In this document: positions 1 to 8,797 of the stretch, piece after piece
Position numbering within the stretch: position 1 is the stretch's first letter
Layout of the letters: each line of letters opens with the position of its first letter
Assembly (NCBI RefSeq): GCF_028767125.1
Contig: NZ_JAKCWP010000007.1
Span: forward strand, 62,001-126,000
DNA from: Chelativorans sp. YIM 93263
GTDB taxonomy: Bacteria > Pseudomonadota > Alphaproteobacteria > Rhizobiales > Rhizobiaceae
Length of the DNA: 64,000 nt
Direction of reading: 5' to 3'
Program-made: the position numbers and the translations under genes
The notes under the pieces: model-generated
Databases searched by the model: none
What the model saw: only the letters and a program-made list of their open reading frames with translations
What the model was told of the DNA's origin: nothing

Positions 1-14
1 CACCCGGCTGGATT

Positions 15-1850
15 GTGAGGGCAATGCCGATCTCTTGGGCAAGAAGAAGCGCTTGGATTGCCGGCGCACTGCTGATTCTGACCGTGCTCGTCGTCGTCGG
101 ATTGCCTTGGCTCGCCTCGACCCAGATCGTTCGCGACCGAATCGCCCAACAGATGAGCGCCTGGAGCGGATACCGCGTCGAACTGGACCAGACCGCGGAA
201 ATCCAAGTGTGGCCGACCTTTCGGGCGGTTCTCAAGGGCGTCACCCTTTCCGACTGGGATCGGGAGAATCCCTATCCGGTTCTCCAGACCGAGCGCATGG
301 AAATCGATCTGTCCGCCCTCGCCGCGCTGCGGGGCAAAATCATTTTCACCGAGATGGAGCTTACACGCCCGGTCTTGCGGCTGACCGAACAGGATGAAAC
401 GCTCGGTCTGCCGACGCCTCACAGCTGGGGCAGGCTGGCGCGTTCGGTAGCAACCGCAAGAGCGGTGGTGGAAGCCTCGCCCAGCGAACCGGACACCACT
501 GCACTACCACGCCACAAGCTGGGTAAAATCATCTTCAGGCACGGCCGTGTCGTCACGGGCACAGACGAGAACCAGCAAGAAATCATTACCAGCCTGACCG
601 GCACGTTCAACTGGCCCGCCCTCAACCGGCCGGCCTCCCTCACCGCCGAAGGCATCTGGCGCGGAGAAAGCGCGTCGCTGTCAGTCTCCAGCTCCCAACC
701 GCTCATCCTGTTCGGCGGCGGCAATGCACCGCTTGAACTCGCACTGGAAGCGGCCCCGGCGAGCGCCTCGTATAACGGCAGTGCGAGTTTTTCCGCCGAG
801 GGATTCGTTGACGGGCAGTTGAGCCTTTCATCGCCCGCTCTCGATCGCCTATCCGAGTGGATCGGGCTAGGAAGGGTGCCGATTACCCGGATCGGACCGG
901 CGCGTATTGCAGCTCATTTGTCGGGCAGCAGCAGTCGGCTGAAGCTCGAGGACGCGACGCTCGCACTGGATAACAGCACGGGCACCGGTCTGTTGGATAT
1001 AAGCCTTACCGGCGGGCGACCGAGCCTTGTCGGGACGCTTGCCTTCGACACCCTCGACCTGAAATCCCTCGTGGACACGTTCAACCCCCTGCCCTCCACC
1101 CGCCCGAGCCCGATCCCGCAGGAGTTTGACTACGATCTGCGTTTTTCCGCCGAGACCGCCGATTTCGGCCAGATCAGATTGAGCAATATCGCCGCTGCGA
1201 CCAGAACCAAAAACGGTTTAACCACCTTCGATATTTCCGACGCTACGGTCTTCGGCGGGAACTTTCAGCTTGGGATGCGCACCGAACAGACCAGCCGCCG
1301 AGCCGCGATGGAAATCCGCATGCAAGGGGAAGGCATCCAGATGGGCCAACTGGCAGATACCCTTGAACGGCAAAGGCTGATACCGCGGGCACCTGCCAAC
1401 TTTTCCGTCGTCCTGACCGGTACCGGGGATGATATGGAAAGCGCCATGAAAACAGTCAACGGAAATGTATCACTGGATATCGGGGCAGGCAGCATACCCG
1501 GGCTCGACCTCGACGCGTTTCTGCGGCTCGCCGAGGAGGGCGATTTCTTTCCTATGGCAGCGCTCGGCGAGGGTAGCCTGACGTTTGAGCGGGCAAACGT
1601 GAAAGCTACGCTGCAGGACGGTGTGGCGGATATCCAGAGTGCGGAAGCCGCATCCGGAGATCATCGCATTTCGCTCAATGGCCTGGTTTCACTTACCAGC
1701 CGCGGTCTGGCGCTCTATGGAACACTTGCCGACGCGGAAAACGGATCACAGGTGGACACGCCACTGACGTTTTTCATCGGTGGCTCATGGGCCGCACCAT
1801 TCATCGCGTCCTTCCACCCAGCCGGGACCGGCACTGTCGATAGTGAGTAG
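15..1850 (+). CDS. AsmA family envelope protein
   Basis: AsmA proteins are anchored in the inner membrane and extend into the periplasm; family members are linked to outer-membrane assembly and lipid transport, but the specific role of this copy cannot be read from sequence. The product is 611 residues with a short basic N-terminus, one hydrophobic helix at about residues 14-34 and a long soluble beta-rich body. The region around residues 470-530 contains GNVSLDIGAGSIPGLDLD, typical of the AsmA C-terminal half. The start is uncertain: GTG at 15 or ATG at 24, and the frame stays open to base 1, so it could begin upstream of the window. It converges with the potI-like gene, with only 9 bases between the two stop codons. 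Confidence 0.85.
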   Translation: MRAMPISWARRSAWIAGALLILTVLVVVGLPWLASTQIVRDRIAQQMSAWSGYRVELDQTAEIQVWPTFRAVLKGVTLSDWDRENPYPVLQTERMEIDLSALAALRGKIIFTEMELTRPVLRLTEQDETLGLPTPHSWGRLARSVATARAVVEASPSEPDTTALPRHKLGKIIFRHGRVVTGTDENQQEIITSLTGTFNWPALNRPASLTAEGIWRGESASLSVSSSQPLILFGGGNAPLELALEAAPASASYNGSASFSAEGFVDGQLSLSSPALDRLSEWIGLGRVPITRIGPARIAAHLSGSSSRLKLEDATLALDNSTGTGLLDISLTGGRPSLVGTLAFDTLDLKSLVDTFNPLPSTRPSPIPQEFDYDLRFSAETADFGQIRLSNIAAATRTKNGLTTFDISDATVFGGNFQLGMRTEQTSRRAAMEIRMQGEGIQMGQLADTLERQRLIPRAPANFSVVLTGTGDDMESAMKTVNGNVSLDIGAGSIPGLDLDAFLRLAEEGDFFPMAALGEGSLTFERANVKATLQDGVADIQSAEAASGDHRISLNGLVSLTSRGLALYGTLADAENGSQVDTPLTFFIGGSWAAPFIASFHPAGTGTVDSE

Positions 1851-1859
1851 CGACTTAGC

Positions 1860-2669
1860 CTATGGAGTTGCTTCCTCACGCCGCCGCAACACCTCCCGCC
1901 TCTTGTTGACGAGGGAGGTGATTATAACACCGATCGCCACGATACCGATCAGGATGGTGCAGACGGCGTTGATCTCCGGAGTCACGCCCAGCCTTACCTG
2001 GCTGTAGATCTTCATGGGCAATGTCGTGGCGCCCGGCCCGGAGGTGAAACTGGCGATCACGAGGTCGTCGAGAGACAAGGTGAAAGCCAGCATCCAGCCG
2101 GCGATCACAGCCGGCATTATGACCGGCAGCGTCACCTGGAAAAAGGCCTTGGCAGGCGTCGCCCCCAGGTCCATCGCCGCCTCCTCCAGCGACTCGTCGA
2201 AGGAGATCAGCCTCGACTGGACCACGACCGCCACGAAGCACATGGAAAAGGTGATGTGCGCCAGGGTCACGGTGGCGAAGCCGCGGTCGAAGCCGATGGC
2301 AACGAACAGCAGAAGGAGGGAAAGACCGGTGATCACCTCCGGCATAACCAGCGGGGCAAACACCATTCCGGAAAACAGCAACCGGCCGCGAAAGCGGACA
2401 TAGCGGGTGAGTGCGACCGCCGCCATGGTGCCGAGAACCGTGGCGACCGTGGCGGACAGGAACGCCACACGGGCGGTCACCCAGGCGGCATCCAGAAGGC
2501 CGCGATTGTTGAGCATCTCTCCATACCAGCGTGTCGAAAAGCCTGCCCAGACGGTGACGAGCCGCGACTCGTTAAACGAGAAGATGATCAGCAGGACGAT
2601 CGGCAAATAGAGAAACGCGAAGCCCAAAACCAGGGCGACAACATTGAACCTGCCCCAGGTGCCGGCCAT
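1860..2669 (-). CDS. potI: Putrescine ABC transporter permease, PotI type
   Basis: Inner-membrane permease of a polyamine importer, the PotC/PotI partner of the adjacent PotH-like protein. It is 269 residues, matching the family, with about six hydrophobic segments. The cytoplasmic EAA loop that docks the ATPase is visible around residue 160 (EAAMDLGAT, then a conserved Pro). The gene starts at ATG 2669, directly abutting the stop of the potH-like gene, so the two are translationally coupled. It is the last gene of the minus-strand operon puuA-potF-potG-potH-potI. Substrate assignment to putrescine rests on the linked binding protein and glutamylpolyamine synthetase, not on the permease itself. 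Confidence 0.9.
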   Translation of the reverse strand: MAGTWGRFNVVALVLGFAFLYLPIVLLIIFSFNESRLVTVWAGFSTRWYGEMLNNRGLLDAAWVTARVAFLSATVATVLGTMAAVALTRYVRFRGRLLFSGMVFAPLVMPEVITGLSLLLLFVAIGFDRGFATVTLAHITFSMCFVAVVVQSRLISFDESLEEAAMDLGATPAKAFFQVTLPVIMPAVIAGWMLAFTLSLDDLVIASFTSGPGATTLPMKIYSQVRLGVTPEINAVCTILIGIVAIGVIITSLVNKRREVLRRREEATP

Positions 2670-3587
2670 CTATGCCTGCTCCCGTGCGCGCGCCTGAGTG
2701 CGCTGGAAATAGACGATCGGCAGGACGAGGATCATAAGCAGGACGATTGCCACCGCCGACGCGACCGGCCAATCCCGGTTCGAGAAAAACTCGCTCCACA
2801 ACGTCTTGCCGATCATGAGCGTGCGCGGGCCGCCCAGGAGATCCGGAATGACGAACTCGCCCACTGCCGGGATGAAGACGAGCATGCACCCCGCTACGAT
2901 TCCGGGAAGGGAAAGCGGGAAGGTGATCTTCCAGAACGCGCTCAAGCGCGTGCAACCAAGGTCTTCAGCCGCCTCGATGAGGGAATAGTCCATCTTCTCC
3001 AGAGTTGCATAAAGCGGCAGGACCATAAAAGGCAGATAGGAATAAACGATGCCGATATAGACCGCCCTCGTCGTGTTGAGGATGATGAGCGGCTCATCGA
3101 TCACGCCCAGAAAGAAGAGAAACTGGTTCAGGAGCCCTTCAGGCTTCAGAATGCCGATCCAGGCATAGACTCGGATCAGAAAGCTGGTCCAGAAGGGCAG
3201 GATAACCATCATCAACAGGAGCGGCCGCAGATTGGCTGGCGCGCGCGCCATGCCATAGGCAAGGGGATATCCCACCAGGAGCGTCAGCAGCGTCGAAACC
3301 GCCGCAATGTAGAGCGAGGAAAGATACGCGTTGATATAAAGCGGATCGCCGAACAGCCAAACGTAGTTTTCCAAGGAAAGACCGCGCAGTTTCTCCAGAA
3401 AGCCGGAAACACCGTCCTCCAGGCCGAACACCGGCATGTAGGGCGGCATGGCGATCGTGACCTGCGATAGGGAAATCTTGAAGACAATGACGAACGGGAT
3501 CAAAAAGAGACACAGCAGCCAGAGATAGGGAACGGCAATGACCAGCCGGCTGCCGATCGCAGGGAAAAGCCTGCGCAGGAGCTTCAT
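2670..3587 (-). CDS. potH: Putrescine ABC transporter permease, PotH type
   Basis: First permease subunit of the polyamine importer (305 residues, usual length for PotB/PotH). A basic N-terminus is followed by a hydrophobic helix at about residues 15-40, then a periplasmic stretch and further membrane segments. The EAA loop is seen near residue 210 (EAAEDLGCTRLSAFWK). The start ATG at 3587 overlaps the last four bases of the ATPase gene, and its stop abuts the potI-like start, giving tight coupling of ATPase, PotH and PotI. Family knowledge says PotH and PotI form the membrane heterodimer. Confidence 0.9.
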   Translation of the reverse strand: MKLLRRLFPAIGSRLVIAVPYLWLLCLFLIPFVIVFKISLSQVTIAMPPYMPVFGLEDGVSGFLEKLRGLSLENYVWLFGDPLYINAYLSSLYIAAVSTLLTLLVGYPLAYGMARAPANLRPLLLMMVILPFWTSFLIRVYAWIGILKPEGLLNQFLFFLGVIDEPLIILNTTRAVYIGIVYSYLPFMVLPLYATLEKMDYSLIEAAEDLGCTRLSAFWKITFPLSLPGIVAGCMLVFIPAVGEFVIPDLLGGPRTLMIGKTLWSEFFSNRDWPVASAVAIVLLMILVLPIVYFQRTQARAREQA

Positions 3588-4717
3588 CGCGTCAACACCA
3601 CGCCGGCGTCGGCGGAAAAGGATATCCAGGCCCGATCATGCCAGGTCAGCGCATCTTCCAGCCGGCGCAGGCTGTTGATCGTGCTGGCCTTGACGACGCG
3701 CCCGTCATCCAGCCGAACGTTGTAGACCGTCATATCGCCGAAATAGGCGATATCCCAAACCTCCCCGTCGATTGCATTTTGCACCTCCGGTCGTTCCCGA
3801 GAGATGCGGACCTTTTCCGGGCGGACGGCGAGCCACGCGGTTTCGCCGGGTGAAGCATCGCCGGAGTCCGCGATGTCAAAGGCCAGTCCGCTTCGGTCCT
3901 TCAGCTGCGGTCCGCCAGCCTCCCTGATCAGGGTTCCCTCGAACATGTTGATGCTGCCGACGAAATCCGCAACGAAACGCGACGCCGGCGCCTCGTAAAT
4001 CTCCTGGGGTGGGGCGACCTGCTCCACCTGGCCTTTGTCCATGACGGCGATGCGGTCGGCCATCGTCATGGCTTCCTCCTGGTCGTGGGTGACGACCATG
4101 AAGGTGAGGCCGAGCTCATACTGAAGGTCTACAAGCTCGAACTGGGTCTCTTCGCGCAGCTTCTTGTCCAGCGCGCCCAGCGGCTCGTCGAGAAGCAGCA
4201 CCTTGGGCCGCTTGGCCAGCGAGCGGGCGAGCGCAACGCGCTGACGCTGACCGCCCGAAAGCTGATGCGGCTTGCGTTTAGCGAATGATTCGAGCTTTAC
4301 GAGCTTCAGCATGCGCTGCACGCGTTCGGCAATTTCGGCCTTCGGCATACCTTCCTGCTTGAGCCCAAAGGCTATATTGCCCTCCACTGTCATATGCGGA
4401 AAGAGCGCATAGGACTGGAACATCATGTTGACAGGACGGCGATGGGGCGGGATCCCCAGCATGTTCTGCCCGTCGAGCAGAATGCGGCCCGAGGTCGGCC
4501 TTTCGAAGCCGCCGAGCATGCGCAAAAGCGTTGTCTTTCCACAGCCCGAGGCACCGAGCAGTGCAAAGAATTCCCTTTCGTAAATGTCGAGCGAAAGATT
4601 GTCGACGGCTGCGAAATCGCCGAAACGCTTGCTCACATTCTCGAAGCGAATAAACGGCTTGGCATCAGGGTCGGCCCAGGGCGCGAAAGTTCTTCGCGTG
4701 CTTCCCAGCGACTTCAT
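3584..4717 (-). CDS. potG: Polyamine ABC transporter ATP-binding protein, PotG type
   Basis: ATPase that powers polyamine import on the cytoplasmic face. In the 377-residue product the Walker A motif GASGCGKTT is at residues 55-63, the Q-loop near residue 101, the signature LSGGQRQR at 153-160 and Walker B VLLLDEP at 173-179. A C-terminal TOBE-like regulatory domain occupies about residues 280-370, as in PotA/PotG. The N-terminal 20 residues precede the ABC fold and are variable. It overlaps potH by four bases and lies 67 bases downstream of the potF-like gene, a gap filled by a strong hairpin. Confidence 0.92.
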   Translation of the reverse strand: MKSLGSTRRTFAPWADPDAKPFIRFENVSKRFGDFAAVDNLSLDIYEREFFALLGASGCGKTTLLRMLGGFERPTSGRILLDGQNMLGIPPHRRPVNMMFQSYALFPHMTVEGNIAFGLKQEGMPKAEIAERVQRMLKLVKLESFAKRKPHQLSGGQRQRVALARSLAKRPKVLLLDEPLGALDKKLREETQFELVDLQYELGLTFMVVTHDQEEAMTMADRIAVMDKGQVEQVAPPQEIYEAPASRFVADFVGSINMFEGTLIREAGGPQLKDRSGLAFDIADSGDASPGETAWLAVRPEKVRISRERPEVQNAIDGEVWDIAYFGDMTVYNVRLDDGRVVKASTINSLRRLEDALTWHDRAWISFSADAGVVLTR

Positions 4718-4749
4718 TCCGTACTCCGCCCTTGCTCCGTCGTCAGCGC

Positions 4750-4770
4750 GGCCCGGTCGAACACCGGGCC
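4750..4770 (-). other. Intercistronic hairpin between potF and potG
   Basis: Perfect 8-base-pair stem, GGCCCGGT at 4750-4757 and ACCGGGCC at 4763-4770, closing a 5-base loop. It lies just after the stop of the binding-protein gene and before the ATPase gene. No T-run follows on the minus strand, so it looks like an mRNA-stabilising or attenuating element rather than a terminator (inference). Confidence 0.6.
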
Positions 4771-4784
4771 ACCGACGAGGGAAA

Positions 4785-5882
4785 TCACTGTCCGGTGACG
4801 ACCCTCGTCCAAAGACGCGTCACGACGCGCTGTGTGCGCGGATCATACGGCAGCGTCGTGTAGAGATTCTGGAGCGTCTCCTCATCCGGGTAGACGGCGG
4901 GATCGTCAATGACATCCGCATCCAGATACTCCTGCGACGCCTCATTGCCGTTGGCGTAGAAGACATAGTTCGAAGCCTTGGCGATCACCTCCGGCCGCAT
5001 CATGTAGTTGATGAACTCATGCGCCTCATCGACATTCTGCGCGTCGGCCGGAATCGCCATCTGGTCGAACCACATCTGCGCGCCTTCCTTCGGGATGGAA
5101 TATTTGATCTCCACGCCCTGATCGGCTTCATCGGCTCGGTCGCGCGCCTGGAAAACATCACCCGACCAGCCGACCGCCAGACAGATATCCCCGTTCGCCA
5201 GCGCATTGATGTATTCGGAGGAATGGAATTTGCGCACATGAGGGCGAATGGACAGCAGCAGCTCTTCGGCCTGCTGGAGATCCTCCTGATCGCGGCTGTC
5301 GGGATCGAGCCCCAGATAATTCAGCGCAGCGCGCACCATCTCCGCGGGCGCGTCGAGCATGTAAACGCCGCAATCGGCCAGTTTTTCCATGGTTTCGGGA
5401 TCAAAGACCACGTCCCAGGAATTGATCGTGTCCGTGCCGAGCGCTTCCTGAATGTCGTTGACGTTATAGCCGATCCCAGTCGTCCCCCACATGTAATTGA
5501 TCGAATGGGCGTTGCCGGGGTCGTACTTGTCCGTAAGGTCCTCGATCAAATCCCACATGTTGTCGAGGTTCGACAGCTTCGACTTGTCCAGTTCCTGAAA
5601 AACACCGGCCTCGATCTGCCGGGCGAGGAACTCGCCGGAAGGAACCACAACATCGTATCCCGTGCCGCCGGCAAGCAGCTTGGTCTCGAGGATCTCGTTG
5701 GAATCGAAAACGTCGTAGACGACCTCGATACCGGTCTCTTCTGTAAAGTCGTCGAGAATGGACTCGTCGATATAGTCCGACCAATTATAGATGTTGACCA
5801 CGCGATCCTGCGCGACAGCCTGCGAGCCAAGCGCGGCGACGGCAAAGGAAACGGCGGATAGCAGGCAAGTCTTTCGCTTCAT
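4785..5882 (-). CDS. potF: Putrescine-binding periplasmic protein, PotF type
   Basis: Periplasmic receptor of the polyamine importer. I place the start at ATG 5882, preceded by GGGAG at good spacing; this gives 365 residues and a clean signal peptide (basic MKRK, hydrophobic core, cleavage near AVAQ at residue 25). The mature protein begins VVNIYNWSDYID, the hallmark opening of PotD/PotF proteins, and retains residues typical of spermidine/putrescine receptors such as GYDVVVPSGEF. The upstream open frame to 5948 is probably not translated. It sits between the glutamylpolyamine synthetase gene and the ATPase gene, with hairpins on both sides, and is very likely the most expressed gene of the operon. 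Confidence 0.92.
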   Translation of the reverse strand: MKRKTCLLSAVSFAVAALGSQAVAQDRVVNIYNWSDYIDESILDDFTEETGIEVVYDVFDSNEILETKLLAGGTGYDVVVPSGEFLARQIEAGVFQELDKSKLSNLDNMWDLIEDLTDKYDPGNAHSINYMWGTTGIGYNVNDIQEALGTDTINSWDVVFDPETMEKLADCGVYMLDAPAEMVRAALNYLGLDPDSRDQEDLQQAEELLLSIRPHVRKFHSSEYINALANGDICLAVGWSGDVFQARDRADEADQGVEIKYSIPKEGAQMWFDQMAIPADAQNVDEAHEFINYMMRPEVIAKASNYVFYANGNEASQEYLDADVIDDPAVYPDEETLQNLYTTLPYDPRTQRVVTRLWTRVVTGQ

Positions 5883-5909
5883 GAGTTTCTCCCATTGAGG
5901 ATCCCACCG

Positions 5910-5937
5910 GCCTGCCCTCCCGCCGGGGCTGGCAGGC
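5910..5937 (-). other. Hairpin between puuA and potF
   Basis: Seven-base-pair stem, GCCTGCC at 5910-5916 and GGCAGGC at 5931-5937, with GC-rich interior that can pair further. It lies in the 116-base gap upstream of the potF start. On the plus strand it is followed by TTTT, but the flanking genes are on the minus strand, so a processing or stabilising role at the 5' end of potF mRNA is the likelier reading. Confidence 0.4.
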
Positions 5938-5998
5938 TTTTGCGGCAAAGCCTATTGTTGTTTTCACATGGCGACAAGCGCGAATTGTCCTTTTCGCG

Positions 5999-7498
5999 TC
6001 AAACGTATGTGGTGCGTTCGAGCGGCGTGATCTCGCTCCAGAAGGCGATAATCTCCGCGCGTTTCAGGTCGCGGTAGACCTTGGCGAGCAAAGGCCCCAA
6101 GGCGCGGTCCACGAAACTCGAGCGCATTGCAAGCTGAAGTGCATCGTCCATATCGTCGGGCAGCGCCGGGCCGTCGTCCTCGTAGGCGTTGCCTACAACG
6201 GGCGGGGGCGGCGTCGCGCCGCTTTCGATGCCCTCCACCATACCTTGGATAATCGCGCTCATAACGAGATACGGGTTGGCATCCGCCCCGGCGATGCGAT
6301 GCTCGATGCGGCGGTTGTCCGGCGTGGAAACCGGGATCCGCAGAGCGACGGAACGATTGTTCTCCGCCCACACGGCGCGCGTCGGCGCGTAGGATCCGGG
6401 TGTAATGCGACGAAAGCCGTTCCAGGTGTTGATGAACAGAAGCAGTGATTCCGGCATGGTGGTGAGCAAACCCGCGACCGCGGAACCGAGCCGCTCGCGC
6501 CCGCCGGCCTTTCCGGCAAAAATGTTGTTGCCGTCGCGGTCGCACATGGATGCGTGTACATGCATGCCGTTGCCCGCGTACTCGAGAAATGGCTTGGCCA
6601 TGAAGGTCGCCGTCAGGCCATGAGCGCGGGCGCACCCTGTTACGATGCGTCTCAAGAGGATGACATCGTCGGCGGTGCGCAACGGGTCGTCGCGGTGCTT
6701 GAGATTGACCTCGAACTGGCCGGGTGCCGCCTCCTTGATGATCGTATCGATTGGCAGGTTTTGCGCATCGGCCGCATCGCGGATCATGTCGAACAGATCG
6801 GCGTGTTCGGCCAGATCGTCGAGGCCATACATGCGCAGCCGGTCCGGTCCCGCCATGGCCCCCACGGGTGCGGGCATGCCGTCGTCCCAGTCGGTCTTGG
6901 GATCGAGCAGATAAAACTCGAGTTCGAAGGCTGTGACCGGGAAGAAGCCCTTGGCGTTCACGTCGGCTACCTTCTGCTTCAGCACCTGACGGGAATCGGC
7001 CAGAAACGGCTCTCCCTCAGGCGTGAAGGTCTGCAGCAATACCTGTGCCGTCTTGCGTTTGGCCCAAGGCACAATGGAGAGCGAACCGCGGGTCGGGCGG
7101 CAATATCCGTCCTTATCGCCGCTTTCGATATGCAGGCCCGTCTCGGCAACCTCGCGCCCCCAGACATCCAGCCCGTGGAGCGACAGAGGGAAATTGACGC
7201 CTTCCTGATAGGCCTTGATTAGGCTGTCACCCGGCGCCCATTTGCCCCGGACCATTCCATTGGGGTCGATCACCAGGAACTCGACAGCCTCAATATCGGG
7301 GTGCTCGGCCACGAAGGCCCGGTACTCGGCTTCGTGTTCGGGTGTCATGAAGCCGTTCGATGGTGGCTCGTTCTTCCCGCGCTTTTTCTCTGCCGATTTC
7401 TGCGCCGCACCCTCTTTCGGGGCCGACGCGCCTCCTCCGCCCGTTCCTGGCGGGCTCCCTGTCGCGTTTCGCAAGTTACGCCTGTTCTTTATTGACAC
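5999..7498 (-). CDS. puuA: Glutamine synthetase family protein, gamma-glutamylputrescine synthetase type (copy 1)
   Basis: ATP-dependent ligase expected to join glutamate to putrescine or another amine, the first step of the gamma-glutamyl polyamine pathway. Glutamine synthetase beta-grasp and catalytic domains are clear: GNGMHVHASM (His/metal region), NRRIEHRIAGADANPYL near the C-terminus and an Arg-rich ATP/glutamate site. The adenylylation loop of true GlnA is not evident. Start is uncertain: GTG at 7498 has AAGG upstream; TTG 7534 and ATG 7348 are alternatives. The first ~50 residues are a Gly/Ser/Lys-rich, probably disordered tail. It heads the putrescine transport operon, which supports an amine substrate. 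A second copy lies at 15765. Confidence 0.85.
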   Translation of the reverse strand: MSIKNRRNLRNATGSPPGTGGGGASAPKEGAAQKSAEKKRGKNEPPSNGFMTPEHEAEYRAFVAEHPDIEAVEFLVIDPNGMVRGKWAPGDSLIKAYQEGVNFPLSLHGLDVWGREVAETGLHIESGDKDGYCRPTRGSLSIVPWAKRKTAQVLLQTFTPEGEPFLADSRQVLKQKVADVNAKGFFPVTAFELEFYLLDPKTDWDDGMPAPVGAMAGPDRLRMYGLDDLAEHADLFDMIRDAADAQNLPIDTIIKEAAPGQFEVNLKHRDDPLRTADDVILLRRIVTGCARAHGLTATFMAKPFLEYAGNGMHVHASMCDRDGNNIFAGKAGGRERLGSAVAGLLTTMPESLLLFINTWNGFRRITPGSYAPTRAVWAENNRSVALRIPVSTPDNRRIEHRIAGADANPYLVMSAIIQGMVEGIESGATPPPPVVGNAYEDDGPALPDDMDDALQLAMRSSFVDRALGPLLAKVYRDLKRAEIIAFWSEITPLERTTYV

Positions 7499-7597
7499 TG
7501 CCGCAGCCTTGTCCGGGGCATGCCTTGTTGTCAATGCCGGCAGCGGACCTGTTCATCCACTCTCATTCTGATAAGCTAGTGCCGGGAGTGAAAACAC

Positions 7598-8575
7598 ATG
7601 AAGGCAGCCTGGTACGAAAATAACGGTCCAGCCCGCAAAGTCCTGAACATCGGTGAAATGGAACCGCCGGACCCCGCGCCCGGAGAGGTGCGCGTGCGGC
7701 TCTACGCCTCCGGGGTCAATCCATCGGATGTGAAGAGCCGAAGCGGGCGTCCGCTCAGCGCGCCACGCATCATCCCGCACAGCGATGGAGCGGGTGAGAT
7801 CGAAGCGGTGGGCCCGGGTGTGGCCCATTCGCGGGTGGGCGAGCGTGTCTGGGTCTGGAATGGGCAATGGCAGCGTCCCTTCGGCACGGCGGCGGAGTTT
7901 ATCTGCCTGCCCGAGGATCAGGCAGTCACCCTGCCCGACAACGTGGACTACGCGACCGGGGCATGCTTCGGCATTCCGGCGCTGACAGCCATCCACGCGG
8001 TCAACCTCTTCGGCCCCCTCGCCGGAAAGGCACTTCTCGTCACCGGCGCCGGCTCGTCGGTCGGCTTCTATGCCGTGCAGTTTGCCAAGGCCGCAGGCGC
8101 ACGCGTTCTGGGCACCGCATCTCGCGAACGCGCGGCGCTCGCCCGTGAAGCCGGCGCGGATTTCGTGATCGATTACAAGACCAAGGATATCGTGAAGGTC
8201 ACGAGGGACCTGACCGGGGGCAATGGCGCGGACGGCATTATCGACATGGATCTGTCGTCCACGATTCATCTCGTCGCCGATGGCGCGCTGGTGCCGCACG
8301 GGAAAGTGATCTGCTATGGATCAAACGTCGCGCGGGAAATCCCGCTGCCCTTCCCCGCAATGCTGTGGAACAGCATTACCCTGCAGTTTTTCCTCGTCTA
8401 CGATCTCCTGCCCGACCAGCGGATGCGGGCAATTGCACAACTTCTCGACACGTTGCGGCAAAACACGTTGCGGCACCACCTGGGTGAACGGTTCCCGCTC
8501 GAGCGGATCGCGGATGCGCATGAGGCGGTCGAGAGCGGTGGCGTGTCAGGCAATATCGTTCTCGATATCTCGTAA
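7598..8575 (+). CDS. Zinc-free quinone oxidoreductase, MDR superfamily
   Basis: NADPH-dependent oxidoreductase of the quinone oxidoreductase branch of the medium-chain dehydrogenase superfamily, 325 residues as usual. The N-terminal GroES-like fold includes NPSDVKSRSG. The cofactor-binding Rossmann domain is marked by VTGAGSSVGFYAVQFAKAAG at about residues 148-167. Structural zinc-cysteine clusters are absent, as expected for this branch. Starts at ATG 7598, 99 bases from the divergent puuA start. The physiological substrate is unknown; the neighbouring LysR gene at 8798 could regulate it, but nothing in the sequence proves that. Confidence 0.85.
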   Translation: MKAAWYENNGPARKVLNIGEMEPPDPAPGEVRVRLYASGVNPSDVKSRSGRPLSAPRIIPHSDGAGEIEAVGPGVAHSRVGERVWVWNGQWQRPFGTAAEFICLPEDQAVTLPDNVDYATGACFGIPALTAIHAVNLFGPLAGKALLVTGAGSSVGFYAVQFAKAAGARVLGTASRERAALAREAGADFVIDYKTKDIVKVTRDLTGGNGADGIIDMDLSSTIHLVADGALVPHGKVICYGSNVAREIPLPFPAMLWNSITLQFFLVYDLLPDQRMRAIAQLLDTLRQNTLRHHLGERFPLERIADAHEAVESGGVSGNIVLDIS

Positions 8576-8797
8576 GACGCCTCGCAAGGCGGTTCAGAAG
8601 CCGTATCACGGGGCCCGGCTCGGGGCTTCCCGCCACGTAAGAGTCCTGACGCCGGCGTTTCGATTGCAACACGACCTGGTGATAGAGCACAACACCATTG
8701 AGATGATCCATGTTTCGTCTCCGTATTTTCAGAAACGGAGAGTAACCGTGGATAAAACGCTTTATAACTCAGGGTTTTCGCATTATTCTTTTCATTA

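Noticed and set aside
4584-5861. Long plus-strand frame opposite potF
   Set aside because: Complement of a clear binding-protein gene with signal peptide and family motifs; the antisense product is non-protein-like.
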